A stretch of 64,000 nucleotides of DNA, taken from positions 2,480,001 through 2,544,000 of the forward strand of contig CM065649.1 of NCBI GenBank assembly GCA_033220425.1, given 5' to 3'. The stretch is from Lepraria neglecta. Taxonomy: Eukaryota; Ascomycota; Lecanoromycetes; Lecanorales; Stereocaulaceae. Under the pieces are notes generated by a model. It did not search any database and was not told the DNA's origin. It saw only the letters and a list, made by a program, of their open reading frames with translations. This document shows positions 23,357 through 33,885 of the stretch, piece by piece. Each line of letters starts with the position of its first letter. The first letter of the stretch is position 1. Made by a program: the position numbers and the translations under genes.

Positions 23357-24242
23357 TTTTGCACGATTTCAGGAAACGAGAGTTGCAAAAGTGTAGAACC
23401 TTTGCGGAGAGCAAGTCAGGATGTAAGTAGAGGAATAAATTCTGCGGCTTTATAGCGGTACCAAGATGATCCTTCCAAATATTGACCATGAGATGAGGGT
23501 CTGACATGGAGCTATCAGGGCATTGGATACCTAGTACAGAGGAGCACCCTCTGCGTGAGAGTATGACATGCATAGCCAAGTAGACAGTCGCAGCTACAGC
23601 CGAGATATGCAGCCTTGTGTAGCAATGGACTGCTGTCGAAGTGGCATGACGACATGGATAGGTTGCTCCGCAGACGCTGAGTGTGTAACAAAGGCAAAGC
23701 TGCCTTGCGCGCTTTTCTATCACTCTACCTTGAGTAGCGACTCCGCTTTGCGAAGCTAGCAGCAGCCTATGGGAAGCCTGTAGTCTTTACCGGTAGCGAG
23801 AGGTTTGGGAATTGATGTAACGTAATGCTACGGTATGATTGACGAAGTTGCACAAGCGGACAGAAATGCCAATGTAGGAGTGCTGCAACGTTGCAGGATC
23901 GCCGATGTTCTTTCTTCCGATCCACGAGTCATTTGCGACGGACTCTGTACGGGCCCGGGACCGGGACGGAAGGAGATTGTCTGACTAGAATACTGTAATA
24001 TACAGCGTAATTAACATGGCTTTTCCTGAATCCTTCACAGCTTTTTAAAAACGGAACTCATATTGCCCGACACACGGGTCAAAAGGAGCTTTTCCACAAT
24101 GACGTCAGTTTCCATGAGTCACCAGATTCGGTCCCTTAATTCCAAAACGATGGGAAACAACGAAATGTAATGCAGACTGCATCTCGGGGCTCACAAGATT
24201 ATTTTGCTCTGGACCGGCGAAGACTGTTCTTATCGTTGCACC
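23357..24242. promoter_or_regulatory. Divergent promoter, 7-TM gene / A-T enzyme
   Basis: 886 bp shared by the minus-strand 7-TM gene and the plus-strand A-T gene. A GC-rich run with CGG triplets lies near 23950, and two bZIP-type sites lie near the plus-strand start. No supported ORF. Confidence 0.45.
24100..24121. promoter_or_regulatory. Adjacent CRE and AP-1/GCN4-type sites
   Basis: TGACGTCA at 24100-24107 and TGAGTCA at 24115-24121, 7 bp apart and about 120-145 bp before the ATG at 24243. Both are classic bZIP dimer sites (Atf/CREB and Gcn4/CpcA or Yap-like). Binding is inferred. Confidence 0.45.
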
Positions 24243-26211
24243 ATGGCAAACAGCAGCACTTTCCCCAATTACGGACGCAGGCTTCTCCCAAATCTCATCG
24301 ACAAGCTCGCCAATTCCGATTACTCCCGTCCCTTCGTTGCTATTCCCAAATCATCAGAACCAGAAGATGGCTTTATTGATGTCAACTTTCGTCAATTGGC
24401 TACAGCTATTGATAGATGCTCCTGGTGGATAGAACAACGGCTTGGCAGGAGCCAACATTTTGACACCGTTGGGTACTTAGGACCCGTGGATTTACGCTAC
24501 ACAATCCTCATGTTTGCAGCGGTGAAGACAGGTTACAAAGTCAGTGTAGTATCTGGACCCATAGAAGCTTGTATTTGCGATCTAATTGATCATCTAGGCA
24601 TTCTTCACCTCTCACCGAAATAGTCTGTCTGCGCACCTATCTCTACTCGAAGCCACCTGCTGTGACACCTTTCTCATGCCACGAGTGGCACCGCCAATCG
24701 TGCGGCAAATACTGAGTGAGAGAAGAATGAAAGTGATTGTTTTCCCAGAATTGGAATTCTTCATGCAAGCTGGGAGTGTCCCAGAGTACGTTTATCAAAA
24801 GTCGTTCGCTGAGGCACGTCTGGAGCCCCTGGTGGTCTTGCATACTTCAGGATCAACTGGAACACCCAAGCCTATTATCATGAGACATGGGACGTTGTCG
24901 GCTATCGATGCCTATCATCTCATACCAGCTTTGGGGGGTCACGAGGTCATCGGCCCTTCTTTCAAGGGAAAGCGGATGTTCCTGGCATTCTCGCTTTTCC
25001 ATGCGGCAAGCATGTGCTACCTGTTAGGCCTCGGAATATACTGCGAGCTGACCTGTGTATTACCGCCACCCAACGTCCCGTTGACTGCAAGGCTGGTAGA
25101 CAGGATTCATTCTAGTGCAAGTGCGAACCTTCAAGGCAGCGCTCTACTGCCGTCGATCCTAGTCGATTTGGCGGACGACTCACAGTCTTTTGATCGCCTC
25201 AAACATCTGCAGTACATCATCTATGCGGGGGGGCCTTTGCCGAAGGAAATAGGAGACCGAGTATCATCGAAGACGAGACTAATTACTCTCACTGGATCAA
25301 CTGAAGTCGGATTACCTGCAATTGAACCTAGTGACCCATCTGATTGGGAGTACGTCCGTTACAGCTCCTTTATGGGCTACGACTTCCGCCCCCTGGAGGT
25401 TGAAGGGCAGACCCTTTACGAGCATTTCATTGTTCGCGATGACACAATCGAGCTGTTTCAGAGTATCTTTTCGACATTCCCAGATATCGATGAATTCCCG
25501 ATGAAAGACTTGTACGATGAGCATCCGAGTAAACCAAGCTTTATGCGGCTTCGTGGAAGGACCGACGACATCATAGCTTTCTCTACCGGAGAAAAGTTCA
25601 ACCCGGTAACACTAGAGGCTGTCATCACAGCACATCCTGCAATACTTTCTGCACTTGTGGCCGGCCATGGAAAATTCCAAGCTTCGCTGTTAGTGGAACC
25701 GAGGAAGTTCCTTGGAGATACAGATCATCTTCTCAATGAAATCTGGCCTACCGTCCAAGCCGCTAACAAGAGCAGTCCCACCCATTCCAAGATAATGAGA
25801 GACTTCATCACCTTCACCAAGCCAGAAAAACCTGTTCCTCGTGCTGCGAAAGGGACCGTACAGCGTATGATGACATTGGAACTGTATAAAAATGAGATCG
25901 ATGAGCTCTATAGCCATAAACCTGCCTCCGAATCTCAAAGCGCCACCTTTGCTGGCGGAGATACAATACGTCAGTCCCTTTTCCAAGCCATTGCGAGCGA
26001 GACGACGCTGGAAGGAGTTGGCTATGACTCCAATTTGTTCGAGCTGGGGCTTGACTCGTTGCAAGCTAAGGCCTTGACGAAAAATATCAACACTTTGGTT
26101 TGTGCCATTCAACCACAGTTCATTAAATTATCGCCGGACACGATATGGGAGAATCCGAGTGTTGCGAAGCTGGAATGTGTTCTTAAAAGTAATGGCATCG
26201 TGAATACATGA
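24243..26211 (+). CDS. NRPS-like A-T didomain enzyme without release domain
   Basis: Exons 24243-24539 and 24598-26211; the 58-bp intron (GTCAGT...TCTAG) restores TGYKAFFTSHRNSLSAHL, a conserved A-domain stretch. The product is 636 residues. A3 is VVLHTSGSTGTPK at about 177-190, A5 ITLTGSTEVGLP near 340, A8 RLRGRTDDIIAFSTGEK and A10 AAKGTVQR. The carrier site FELGLDSLQAKAL has its phosphopantetheine serine near residue 586. The frame then ends with NPSVAKLECVLKSNGI and a stop. No reductase, thioesterase or condensation sequence follows, so the protein is an A-T didomain rather than the common A-T-R or A-T-TE form. It presumably activates and tethers an acid that another protein must release. 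It faces the 7-TM gene across a shared promoter and is clearly diverged from the A-T-R gene, so it is not a tandem duplicate. Confidence 0.9.
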
Positions 26212-27072
26212 ATGCTACGACTGGTGAACAAGGTTAAAGGAGGAATGGAGTCACAGATTTTGAGCCTAGACTTTGCTTATCAAATGCTTTAGGCATCCTT
26301 CAGAGAGCAACCTGCATTTATTGGAGTTAACTTTTGACAGGCTCCATTTCCAAAACTTTTGAAAATTTAGGATGACTCTCGGAATTGATGAAAGCGCGAT
26401 GTCTATTAGTAAAACATTGATCGGGGGTGTTGCTACTCCAATTTGCAGCTGCACAATTACATCTGATAAGATTCTGCTGTTCGCTGCATCAAAGCTTTCT
26501 GTACCAATTTTCAATAATTGTCTTCCAAATAAGCGATATGAGCCGATCCATGGCTCAGCCGTTAGGCGCACATAGGTTTGCCTGTATTCTCAATAACCGA
26601 CGTCATCTTCCAGTAATGGGTAAAGCAATACAATAAAGCGTGCAATTAGCTCTGAAACCAGACGTGGACGGACTCCTTATAAACTAATTAGCCTTAAACC
26701 CCGAGTGTCCCGGAATATGAGATTGGCAGAATTGATCAACTTGATGATCAAATGCGAAGCAAGCAGGCAAATTCGTATGGGAAAAATGGCTCCCATAATT
26801 CCGGCAAACCGGTCGTGAGCACGGCAGCTTTGACTGCACAGATCAGCTTTCTAAAAGTCCGAACCAAGTTTGGCCACTCTCGGACACTAGCAGCGGGGCA
26901 ACACGACGTGTCAAGGCTCTGTAGACGGATATGCTGTGACTAGTGGCTCCTGCATGCACATGGGTTAGGGGACTCTGCCTGATCAACCAACATGCCTTGT
27001 CTACCGTTGATTCAATGAATCCTTCCATTCCAAGGAGCCTGGAAGATACTCTCTTGATCGTTTATTTTTCTC

Positions 27073-27107
<35 letters not shown>

Positions 27108-28459
27108 ACACGTGTTAGCGCTGAGATTACTGCCGATATTCCAAATACAAGTACCTTATCTAGCATACGAGAGCCGCTTGCAAGTGAACAATTTTGAGAG
27201 AGTAATTGCACTGTGTTTCAGGCTGTAATTGCAGTTTGCCCGAATAGATTGGATCAACGGGCTCAACGAAGCATCTCATCAAGCGGTCAACTCTCGCTGC
27301 CTCTCGACTCGAGAGATTGCTTGTTGTTGCGAACCACACCTGCTTGTCAGAAGTAAAAGCTACTCCATGCATTTCTACGGCCATGCAACATCACATTTTG
27401 CTGCGTTGTCAGCTCAGGCAATGCTGAGCTTACCAGAAAAGTAGAAACATCGCTACACCAACAGAGTTCGTTCGATGGCCAACACGCCTTTGATCATGAA
27501 ATGCCAAAAAATTCTACCGACCGCGATCGAATCCGTCATGTCCTGAAGGGATTCGGTTGGGGAACCTAAATTTCATGCTGAATTGAAGAAAGTAGAATGG
27601 CGGTGCGAATGGCCTACACTGTTGGGAAAGGCACTGGCGCGGAGTTGCAAGACATATTCGAACGTGTCATGACCCAGCTTTCGACCTGTTACTCTGTCCC
27701 CGTTGAGTTGCACCGCTTATCACGGGACAGCAACCAATTCATTATCGAGGAAGAAATATTATAAGTTATCTTACATTATAAAGACTTTTGCAAGACGCAG
27801 ATTCTGCTTAGTACCCAAATTATATTCAAGAATGTAATTAATGCCTAGTCTTTTTACCTCTTTTGATAGTATTTCCAAGCCGTTAAAGTGGAGCGCTTCA
27901 ACTTAGGAAGGAATTTATTACTGCTCTCAAGAGATCAAAACTAAGGCTTCCATACCGGTGAGCTCCATCATCTCTGCTACTCCAGTCTCGTAGTAGCTAA
28001 CTTTCATGTAGGGTCAAATGAGCTCCAAGTATTATGGAGGCTCCGCCATATGCCGAGTCTCTTTTGCCCGACCATGTCCTACCCTACGGTGTCCTCTTAC
28101 CATCTGGTAGAGTCTTACCCTATAGAGCCCATCTACCCTGCGGCTTCCCTGGCTTCCATGCGCTTCCATCGGGCCCCCCTGCGGCCTGAGGTATCCCCTG
28201 CATGGCTAAGCACCTCGTTTCAGGGGCTGAGTCTTGGCGCCTCATAGTCGCAACTTTTATAACAGGAAAACTCAACGCGCATCTTGCGACACCCTTTCAA
28301 ACTTATAAGTACTATTCCTTAGATGTTTATGAGCTTTCAGAATTAAAAAGATTGAAAATTTATTATATAGCTGTAAAGTTATACGACGTTGAAGTTAGGC
28401 AATTTTGATGTTCCTTGCCAAGCATTGAGACGAGGTGTTTGGTCAGCCATGCAGGGGCA
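26212..28459. other. Intergenic, no supported gene
   Basis: 2.2 kb with only short random-looking ORFs. It contains the CA microsatellite at 27076-27105 and a C/T-rich stretch at 28040-28200. No remnant of a reductase domain was found after the A-T gene. Confidence 0.5.
27076..27105. repeat. (AC)15 microsatellite
   Basis: Uninterrupted AC dinucleotide repeat of 30 bp, followed by GTACACGTG. Confidence 0.95.
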
Positions 28460-28920
28460 CGCGGGGGAAAAAAAAATTGGCACCCCTCACTAAAATTAAG
28501 CGACTCCACCGAAAGATCTCAGAAGCACGTATATTTGCGGCTTCGCCAGAACGGACCCACCCTAGAAATAAACCTTGCAGGTCGCGAAGTGCAAGCCCAA
28601 CTACATTCGGAGCTGTATCGCTTGGGCGTTCTACTACTGTGTTGTTATCGCCTGCCTATGGGCGGCGGTAGGCTAGGGAAGTTATTAGGTGCGTCGACCT
28701 CGGTCAGTGCTAGGGCGCTCCTCTAGGGTTTGGACACACATATGATTTGGGCGGTGGCTTGAGCCATAGCGGAGCAGCCTTGTATATATATTCGTAGGGG
28801 TAGAAACAGTGGTATCTTGGTGGAATAGGTGGAATTGGAGAAGACATCGCAATTTACTCCGTACTCGGGGAAAGCTTCTCCGCATTTTAGTTAGGGGTGC
28901 CAATTTTTTTTTCCCCCGCG
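28460..28920. mobile_element. MITE-like element with 37-bp terminal inverted repeats
   Basis: The left end CGCGGGGGAAAAAAAAATTG continues GCACCCCTCACTAAAAT to 28496. The same 37 bp, with one mismatch, is found inverted at 28884-28920. The interior of about 390 bp has no transposase. The length and ends fit a non-autonomous DNA transposon. No clear target duplication is visible: the flanks are GCAGGGGCA and AGAGGGGAT. The superfamily is therefore open. Sequence composition is ordinary, so this copy escaped RIP. Confidence 0.75.
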
Positions 28921-30888
28921 AGAGGGGATAAATACTTTCTTTGCATCAGAATCCCTGCGACACACAAGACCTTAATGATTATTGCCCCACTCGCTCGAAG
29001 CGCCTACGGCATGAAAATGTTTGAACGTTTCCAACCCTTGGCCATCTTAAGTCCCCAAGGGATTAAGGTCGCTGTACTTTTAGAGTCCCCAACTATGACG
29101 GTAAATTGCGGCCTAAACTTCGATACTCAGTTCTAGTAACTACGTCTTATCTATTCGATTCCACTGTTACCCTCATGAAACTCGGATTAAAATAGCGGCT
29201 TATATCTTAAACATACTGTTTCGAACCGGAGCGGAGATCAGATCGTCCTGGGAACTAGGTTTTTTAGTCTTCTTTCTTCAACTTTCAGCGTTCCAGAGAT
29301 TATTATAAAACGGTAGTCAAATGGACCTCAACAGACAGTCGGGAGCGTACATTTGTTATATGAACAATAAATTATAGATTTAGCGATGCGGCTCTGATTT
29401 TCGGGATTACAGGCTTATAGTCATTCAAAAGATAGTCCTTTTCGATATACGATTGCGGCGCTGAAGACTGGCTTGCCTACAAGCCTTGTTCTTAGAGTAA
29501 GCAGCGGTGTTACGACAGGAGCAAACGGCTATTCGAGAAATATCATCTGCGTCGAGCTCACTCTTTACGCCGATACCTTGCACCTCTAAATTCCTGCTCA
29601 CGGTCAGCAGAGACAAAATACTGAGAGTATCAGGAAATAACAGAAAATATCGCGTTGAGTCATATCTTTGCTTAGTGCTTTGCTGACGTCTCAGGATCAG
29701 AAATATTGCCAGAACCTAGAATATAGGACTTTTTCTTGAGGATTCTTCTTTCAGGAATACTTCTTAGGACCATTTAGGATTTTGTTCTCGAACTTAGTCC
29801 TTGGGACTCTTTAGGGTCTCTCCTTGAAATCTTTTTCTTAAGGATCTTCTTCTCAATCTGAAAGCCCCGGCTAGTTACTGCCCGTACCTCGAGAGGTGCT
29901 CAAGTGAATTGAGGACGTTGCCAGACAGAGCAGAATTGTACCGCGCGGCTGGATCTGAAAGGTAATTAAGGACAACAGGTTTGATGTGCGAAAGCTTTGT
30001 CACACGATTTGAACACTAATGCCTGTTAGGAACGAGATTTTAGCACTAAGGAGCCCGAGCGTCCAAGATTTTCTTCCAGGGCGTAGGCAAGATGGTCCTC
30101 CTTATGACTTGGAAAGCAGCATTACGAACAGACCTCTTCGGTGGGAGGATCAATCAGTCAGCACCACACAAGGGTAAGTACTCGATGATGCCCTCCCTCT
30201 ATTGACGTTTGTAAGATCTAAACCATTGCTTAAACTGCACACCTTGATCCCATTTCACCGGTCTCTCTAAAGACCGACGATGTGCGTAAAATAACGCACT
30301 TTTACCCTCATAATCCTGCTGATCAATGTCGATGTCACAAAAATCTCGTATCTTTTCCAGCGCATCTGTTTCGATAGAGCTGCATAAAGACACGCGATGT
30401 GAGATAGTCCAGCCACAATGGTCCACAGCAGCCATGTTGACGCTATGATTTGATAAACGAGGCACGTTGAGGATGCGTTTCCCGACCGATAGTCGCCCTA
30501 ACCCAATAGGTGCTAGTGAGGAGAGAGTGATCGTCAGGGGGAGCGTTAATGGGAGATTTCCTCCCAATTCTGCTCCTCATCCTGTTGGATTCTCAGCATC
30601 TTGTACATACATCTTGTTCGCCCAACATCCCACCGCTGGGCTATTTTGTAGTTAGCCTACCCCAGGACTCTGTCGCCTAGATAGAGGGGGTTCTTGGCAC
30701 CGGAGCTGCTCTGGAGGCCAGATGTGCTCCTTATGCAAGCCATAAGGTGCTCTAAGCCTTCGCTAAGAGCTCTGAGTGGCCTTAGCGCCCAAACAACGAG
30801 AATGTATACATACACGACTGTTCCACATGCACTCGATTCAGCACTAGCATGGTCTATAAATCTCCCAAGGGAGGGTGGGATAAAGCAG
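28921..30888. other. Intergenic; degenerate tandem stretch
   Basis: No intact gene. About 29715-29860 contains a loose tandem of AGGATTCTTCTT-like units. A minus-strand ORF at 30567-30199 carries DQQDYEGKSALFYAHRR, faintly like one ankyrin repeat, but too little to call. Confidence 0.4.
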
Positions 30889-31266
30889 TTATTCCTCTTT
30901 CAAAACATAGCGACCTATAACTTCCAAAGCCATGTCAACAACCTCGCTAGTCGATGAATTCCCATTCTGATCTGCAGTAACAACGCCCTTCTCCTTCAGG
31001 ACGTCCAAAGCGTGCTCCATAGTTCCAACTGCCCCCTCACAGTGTGCATGCTGTTCCAAAATCGCTGCCGCCGCCCTCAGCGTCGCGGTCGGATTCACCT
31101 TCCCCAAGCCTTCAATATCGTCCGCGGAGCCGTGCACGGTCTGGAACTCCGTCAGACCCTTCAAGTCAGGATGCAGGTATACGTTTTCGGTGCATCTGGC
31201 CTCCTGACGGCCTTTGCCGAACATGTCCAGCAGTATGACGTGTATGATGTCCGCCCACTCATTTCG
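30889..31266 (-). pseudogene. C-terminal exon of isocitrate/isopropylmalate dehydrogenase family gene
   Basis: The minus strand reads EWADIIHVILLDMFGKGRQE, then HPDLKGLTEFQTVHGSADDI, GLGKVNPTATLRAAAAIL and SSTSEVVDMALEVIGRYV, ending in KEE and a stop. FQTVHGSADDIxGxGKVNPTAT is the hallmark of the decarboxylating dehydrogenase superfamily (IDH/IMDH/tartrate DH), where the loop binds NAD. The exon starts at 31266 after a good acceptor (CACTGTAG). Upstream only one short doubtful stretch (to about 31390) precedes the RIP-affected repeats; the metal-binding and substrate residues of the first two-thirds are absent. It is a truncated relic, most likely cut by repeat insertion or rearrangement. Confidence 0.75.
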
Positions 31267-31389
31267 CTACAGTGGGACTGTGGGTTAGTGTGTCTCATGA
31301 TCAGATGCGGTTTCAGCCATACGCCATGACTATGGGCCATAGCGAGAGATCCGTACTTCCTGAGAGCACTATTTATATAAGCATCCTAC

Positions 31390-33600
31390 CAGTAGTTGGC
31401 TCTTTAGTCGAGTTCATCTCTTTCAGAGCCATAGTAGTTCTTTTCATAGTAATTAAGCCTATATACATATTAGTCCATCTATCCTTTCATCCTATCTATA
31501 CTTATATTCTTCCCCCCTCTTTCTAAGTATAAACACCTTAGTATTACCTAGTTATAGCTGTCGCTATACGTAAATCAGCTACCTCTAAGAAAGCCTCCAA
31601 GAAAGCCTCCAAGATGGCCCCTAAGACCTCCTCCAAGAACCGCAAACAAGCTAAAACAGCCACTCGGAGGGATACTACACCCCCCCCCGAATTACAGGTA
31701 TCTACTACCTCTTCGGGAACTATTAGCCCAAGCCTTATCGACGAAATACCTCCTCCTAGTTACTATAATTAAATTCGCGAGTTAGAATACCGCCTAGCAG
31801 CGCTAAAGGACTAGCGCGATCACCAGGATCGCTATCGAGTCTACAAGTTATATAGTCGCCGTTACCGTCATCGTTATCGCTACTTATCTATTTCTAGTAT
31901 AGACTCAGAGGAGGGGGATAGCCTAATAGTCTCTTTCAGGTATACCGAAGGTAAGAAACCCTTTCTTAGTCTTTATAAGCGCTATTATACTATTAATATT
32001 AAGTATTTTAAGTAAATCTTCTTTAGAATATTTAAAACGGAATACCTTATAAAGCTAGCCTATAACTATACTAATCGTATAGATAGCGATACTATCCAGG
32101 AGACTAACGGGTTAGTATACCTCCTATAGTATTTCGAGGTATATAGCCAGGCCGTTTATTACTATATATACCCTATAGTAAGTATATAGTTATAGGTAGC
32201 CCTTTCGGACTACCGCCTTCGCCTTACGGAGCTATATATATACTATAAATTTGACTCCATCCGCGTATACTATCACGTATTTATTACTATACGCATCCTG
32301 AGTAGCCAGGATGATCTAGTAGCCTGGTTGATCGATAATAGACGCTACTCAGACCTCTTGGTCCGAAGGATATCTATATAGGGCGATACTAGGTTATATA
32401 CAGGTAGTAGTGCCTCAAAATCCTCCTCTTCAGGCCTATTTACATATAGATTATTTAATAGCGGCTACTATCTATACGACCGCTGCAGGTATCTTCATAT
32501 CTATTCTATATATTAGTAGAATTACCTAGCGAATATATACTTAAGGGCTAACTCGGCCTCGAACAACACCAACTTGATACTACTAGTAAATCGAATTTCT
32601 AAGTCGGAATAACTCCTAGAGTACCCGCAGGTACCTATATCGCTACTATATATAGCAGAAGGTTTTCTATACTTACTTGTCGATCTATCCGATCTAGATC
32701 TACCCTATTAGGGCCTGTTACGCGTTAATAGTTAGTATAAATAGTTAAAGAATCACCCCGATCAAACCTTCGCCAAGACCCTAGCGGCTATTCTTCGGAA
32801 GGGGGCAAAAATCGGGTATAGAGGTATAGACATCTAATACCTCAGTTAAAACCACCAATTAGCACGTATAGTACTAGATATATTAACTACGGACCTTCAA
32901 AAACAGCTTCAGTATAACCGGTTAACTCAAGTAGACTATTAGACGGAGCCCCGGTACGTCTGTTCGCTGCTAAGCTTAGTCCCGAAGTATAATAGAGGCT
33001 GGAGACGTATTTATAACATCTTATTTCTATACGGCAGCTTAGTTAATAATAGTATACCTTACGATTAGGGTACCTTAGAGTATATAATATATAATAACGC
33101 CGTAGATACGCTGCTGTAATAAGGTCTAGGGGCTTAATTCGTTAAGCGAGACCTGAAAGACGCCTTTCGTTATATTCTAGTAGCTACTTTAGACTAGTAG
33201 CTACTAGGTTTCTACTATAATGGTTTCTACTAGAAAGAATACTATCTACCCTTTAGTTTACGTATAGTACTATTCCTCTTTAACCTGTTTATAAAGGTAG
33301 TTAACTAGATTATAACCGCAGTATTACTATAGGCTATAGTATTATACTACTTAGACGATTTCTTCGCCATTCTAGTACTATAAGCCGACGCTATCGTATA
33401 TAGCCATTAATTCGATCAAGTATATAACGAATTAGGTCTATTAGTTAACTACTCGAAGGATACGAGAGGTATAAAAGCCGACTTTATAGGAATTGAATTC
33501 GATAGTATCCTTATATAGGTACGACTCTCTCTAGATAAGCTAGATAGGGCAAGAAATATAGTATAAAGCCTCCTTAAAAGGCCTATAATCCTATATTCGC
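31390..33600 (+). mobile_element. DIRS-like reverse-transcriptase retroelement fossil
   Basis: A lysine/serine-rich, gag-like beginning near 31.57 kb is followed by a reverse transcriptase at about 32.95-33.6 kb. Its RT has FVKRDLKDAFRYI and YYLDDFFA, and a later FIGIEFDSI stretch typical of the RT/RNase H of tyrosine-recombinase (DIRS/Ngaro-type) elements; that assignment is tentative. No flanking terminal repeats were found. It is incomplete at its 3' side near 33600 and broken throughout by many changes. Confidence 0.5.
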
Positions 33601-33682
33601 ATCGCGCTTTCCCAAAAGTTGCTGGGAAATCCCGAGTTGCCGAGCGCGCCGGTAGGGCTGACAGTTACGTTCAGCGGAATCA

Positions 33683-33885
33683 GCAACTCAATGTTACTAA
33701 TAGTATCAAATCAGCTCGATCTGCAACTCAATACTACTGATTTAACGATGTTAGGTCAGTTAGCAATTAGATATTACTATTAGTATAATGTATAACCAAT
33801 TAGCAATTAGATATTACTGTTAGTATAATATCTAACCAATTAGTAATTAGATATTACTGTTAGTGTAATATCTAACTAATTAGCA
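33683..33885. repeat. 40-bp tandem repeat
   Basis: Three copies of a 40-bp unit at 33759-33798, 33799-33838 and 33839-33878 (core TTAGATATTACTGTTAGT), with two more diverged, shorter copies to the left from about 33683. It lies next to the end of the DIRS-like fossil. Confidence 0.8.

Noticed and set aside
30199-30567. Ankyrin-repeat protein
   Set aside because: Only one faint repeat-like stretch in a 122-residue ORF with no supporting context.
33759-33878. CRISPR-like array
   Set aside because: The copies are directly adjacent without spacers, in a fungal genome; it is an ordinary tandem repeat.
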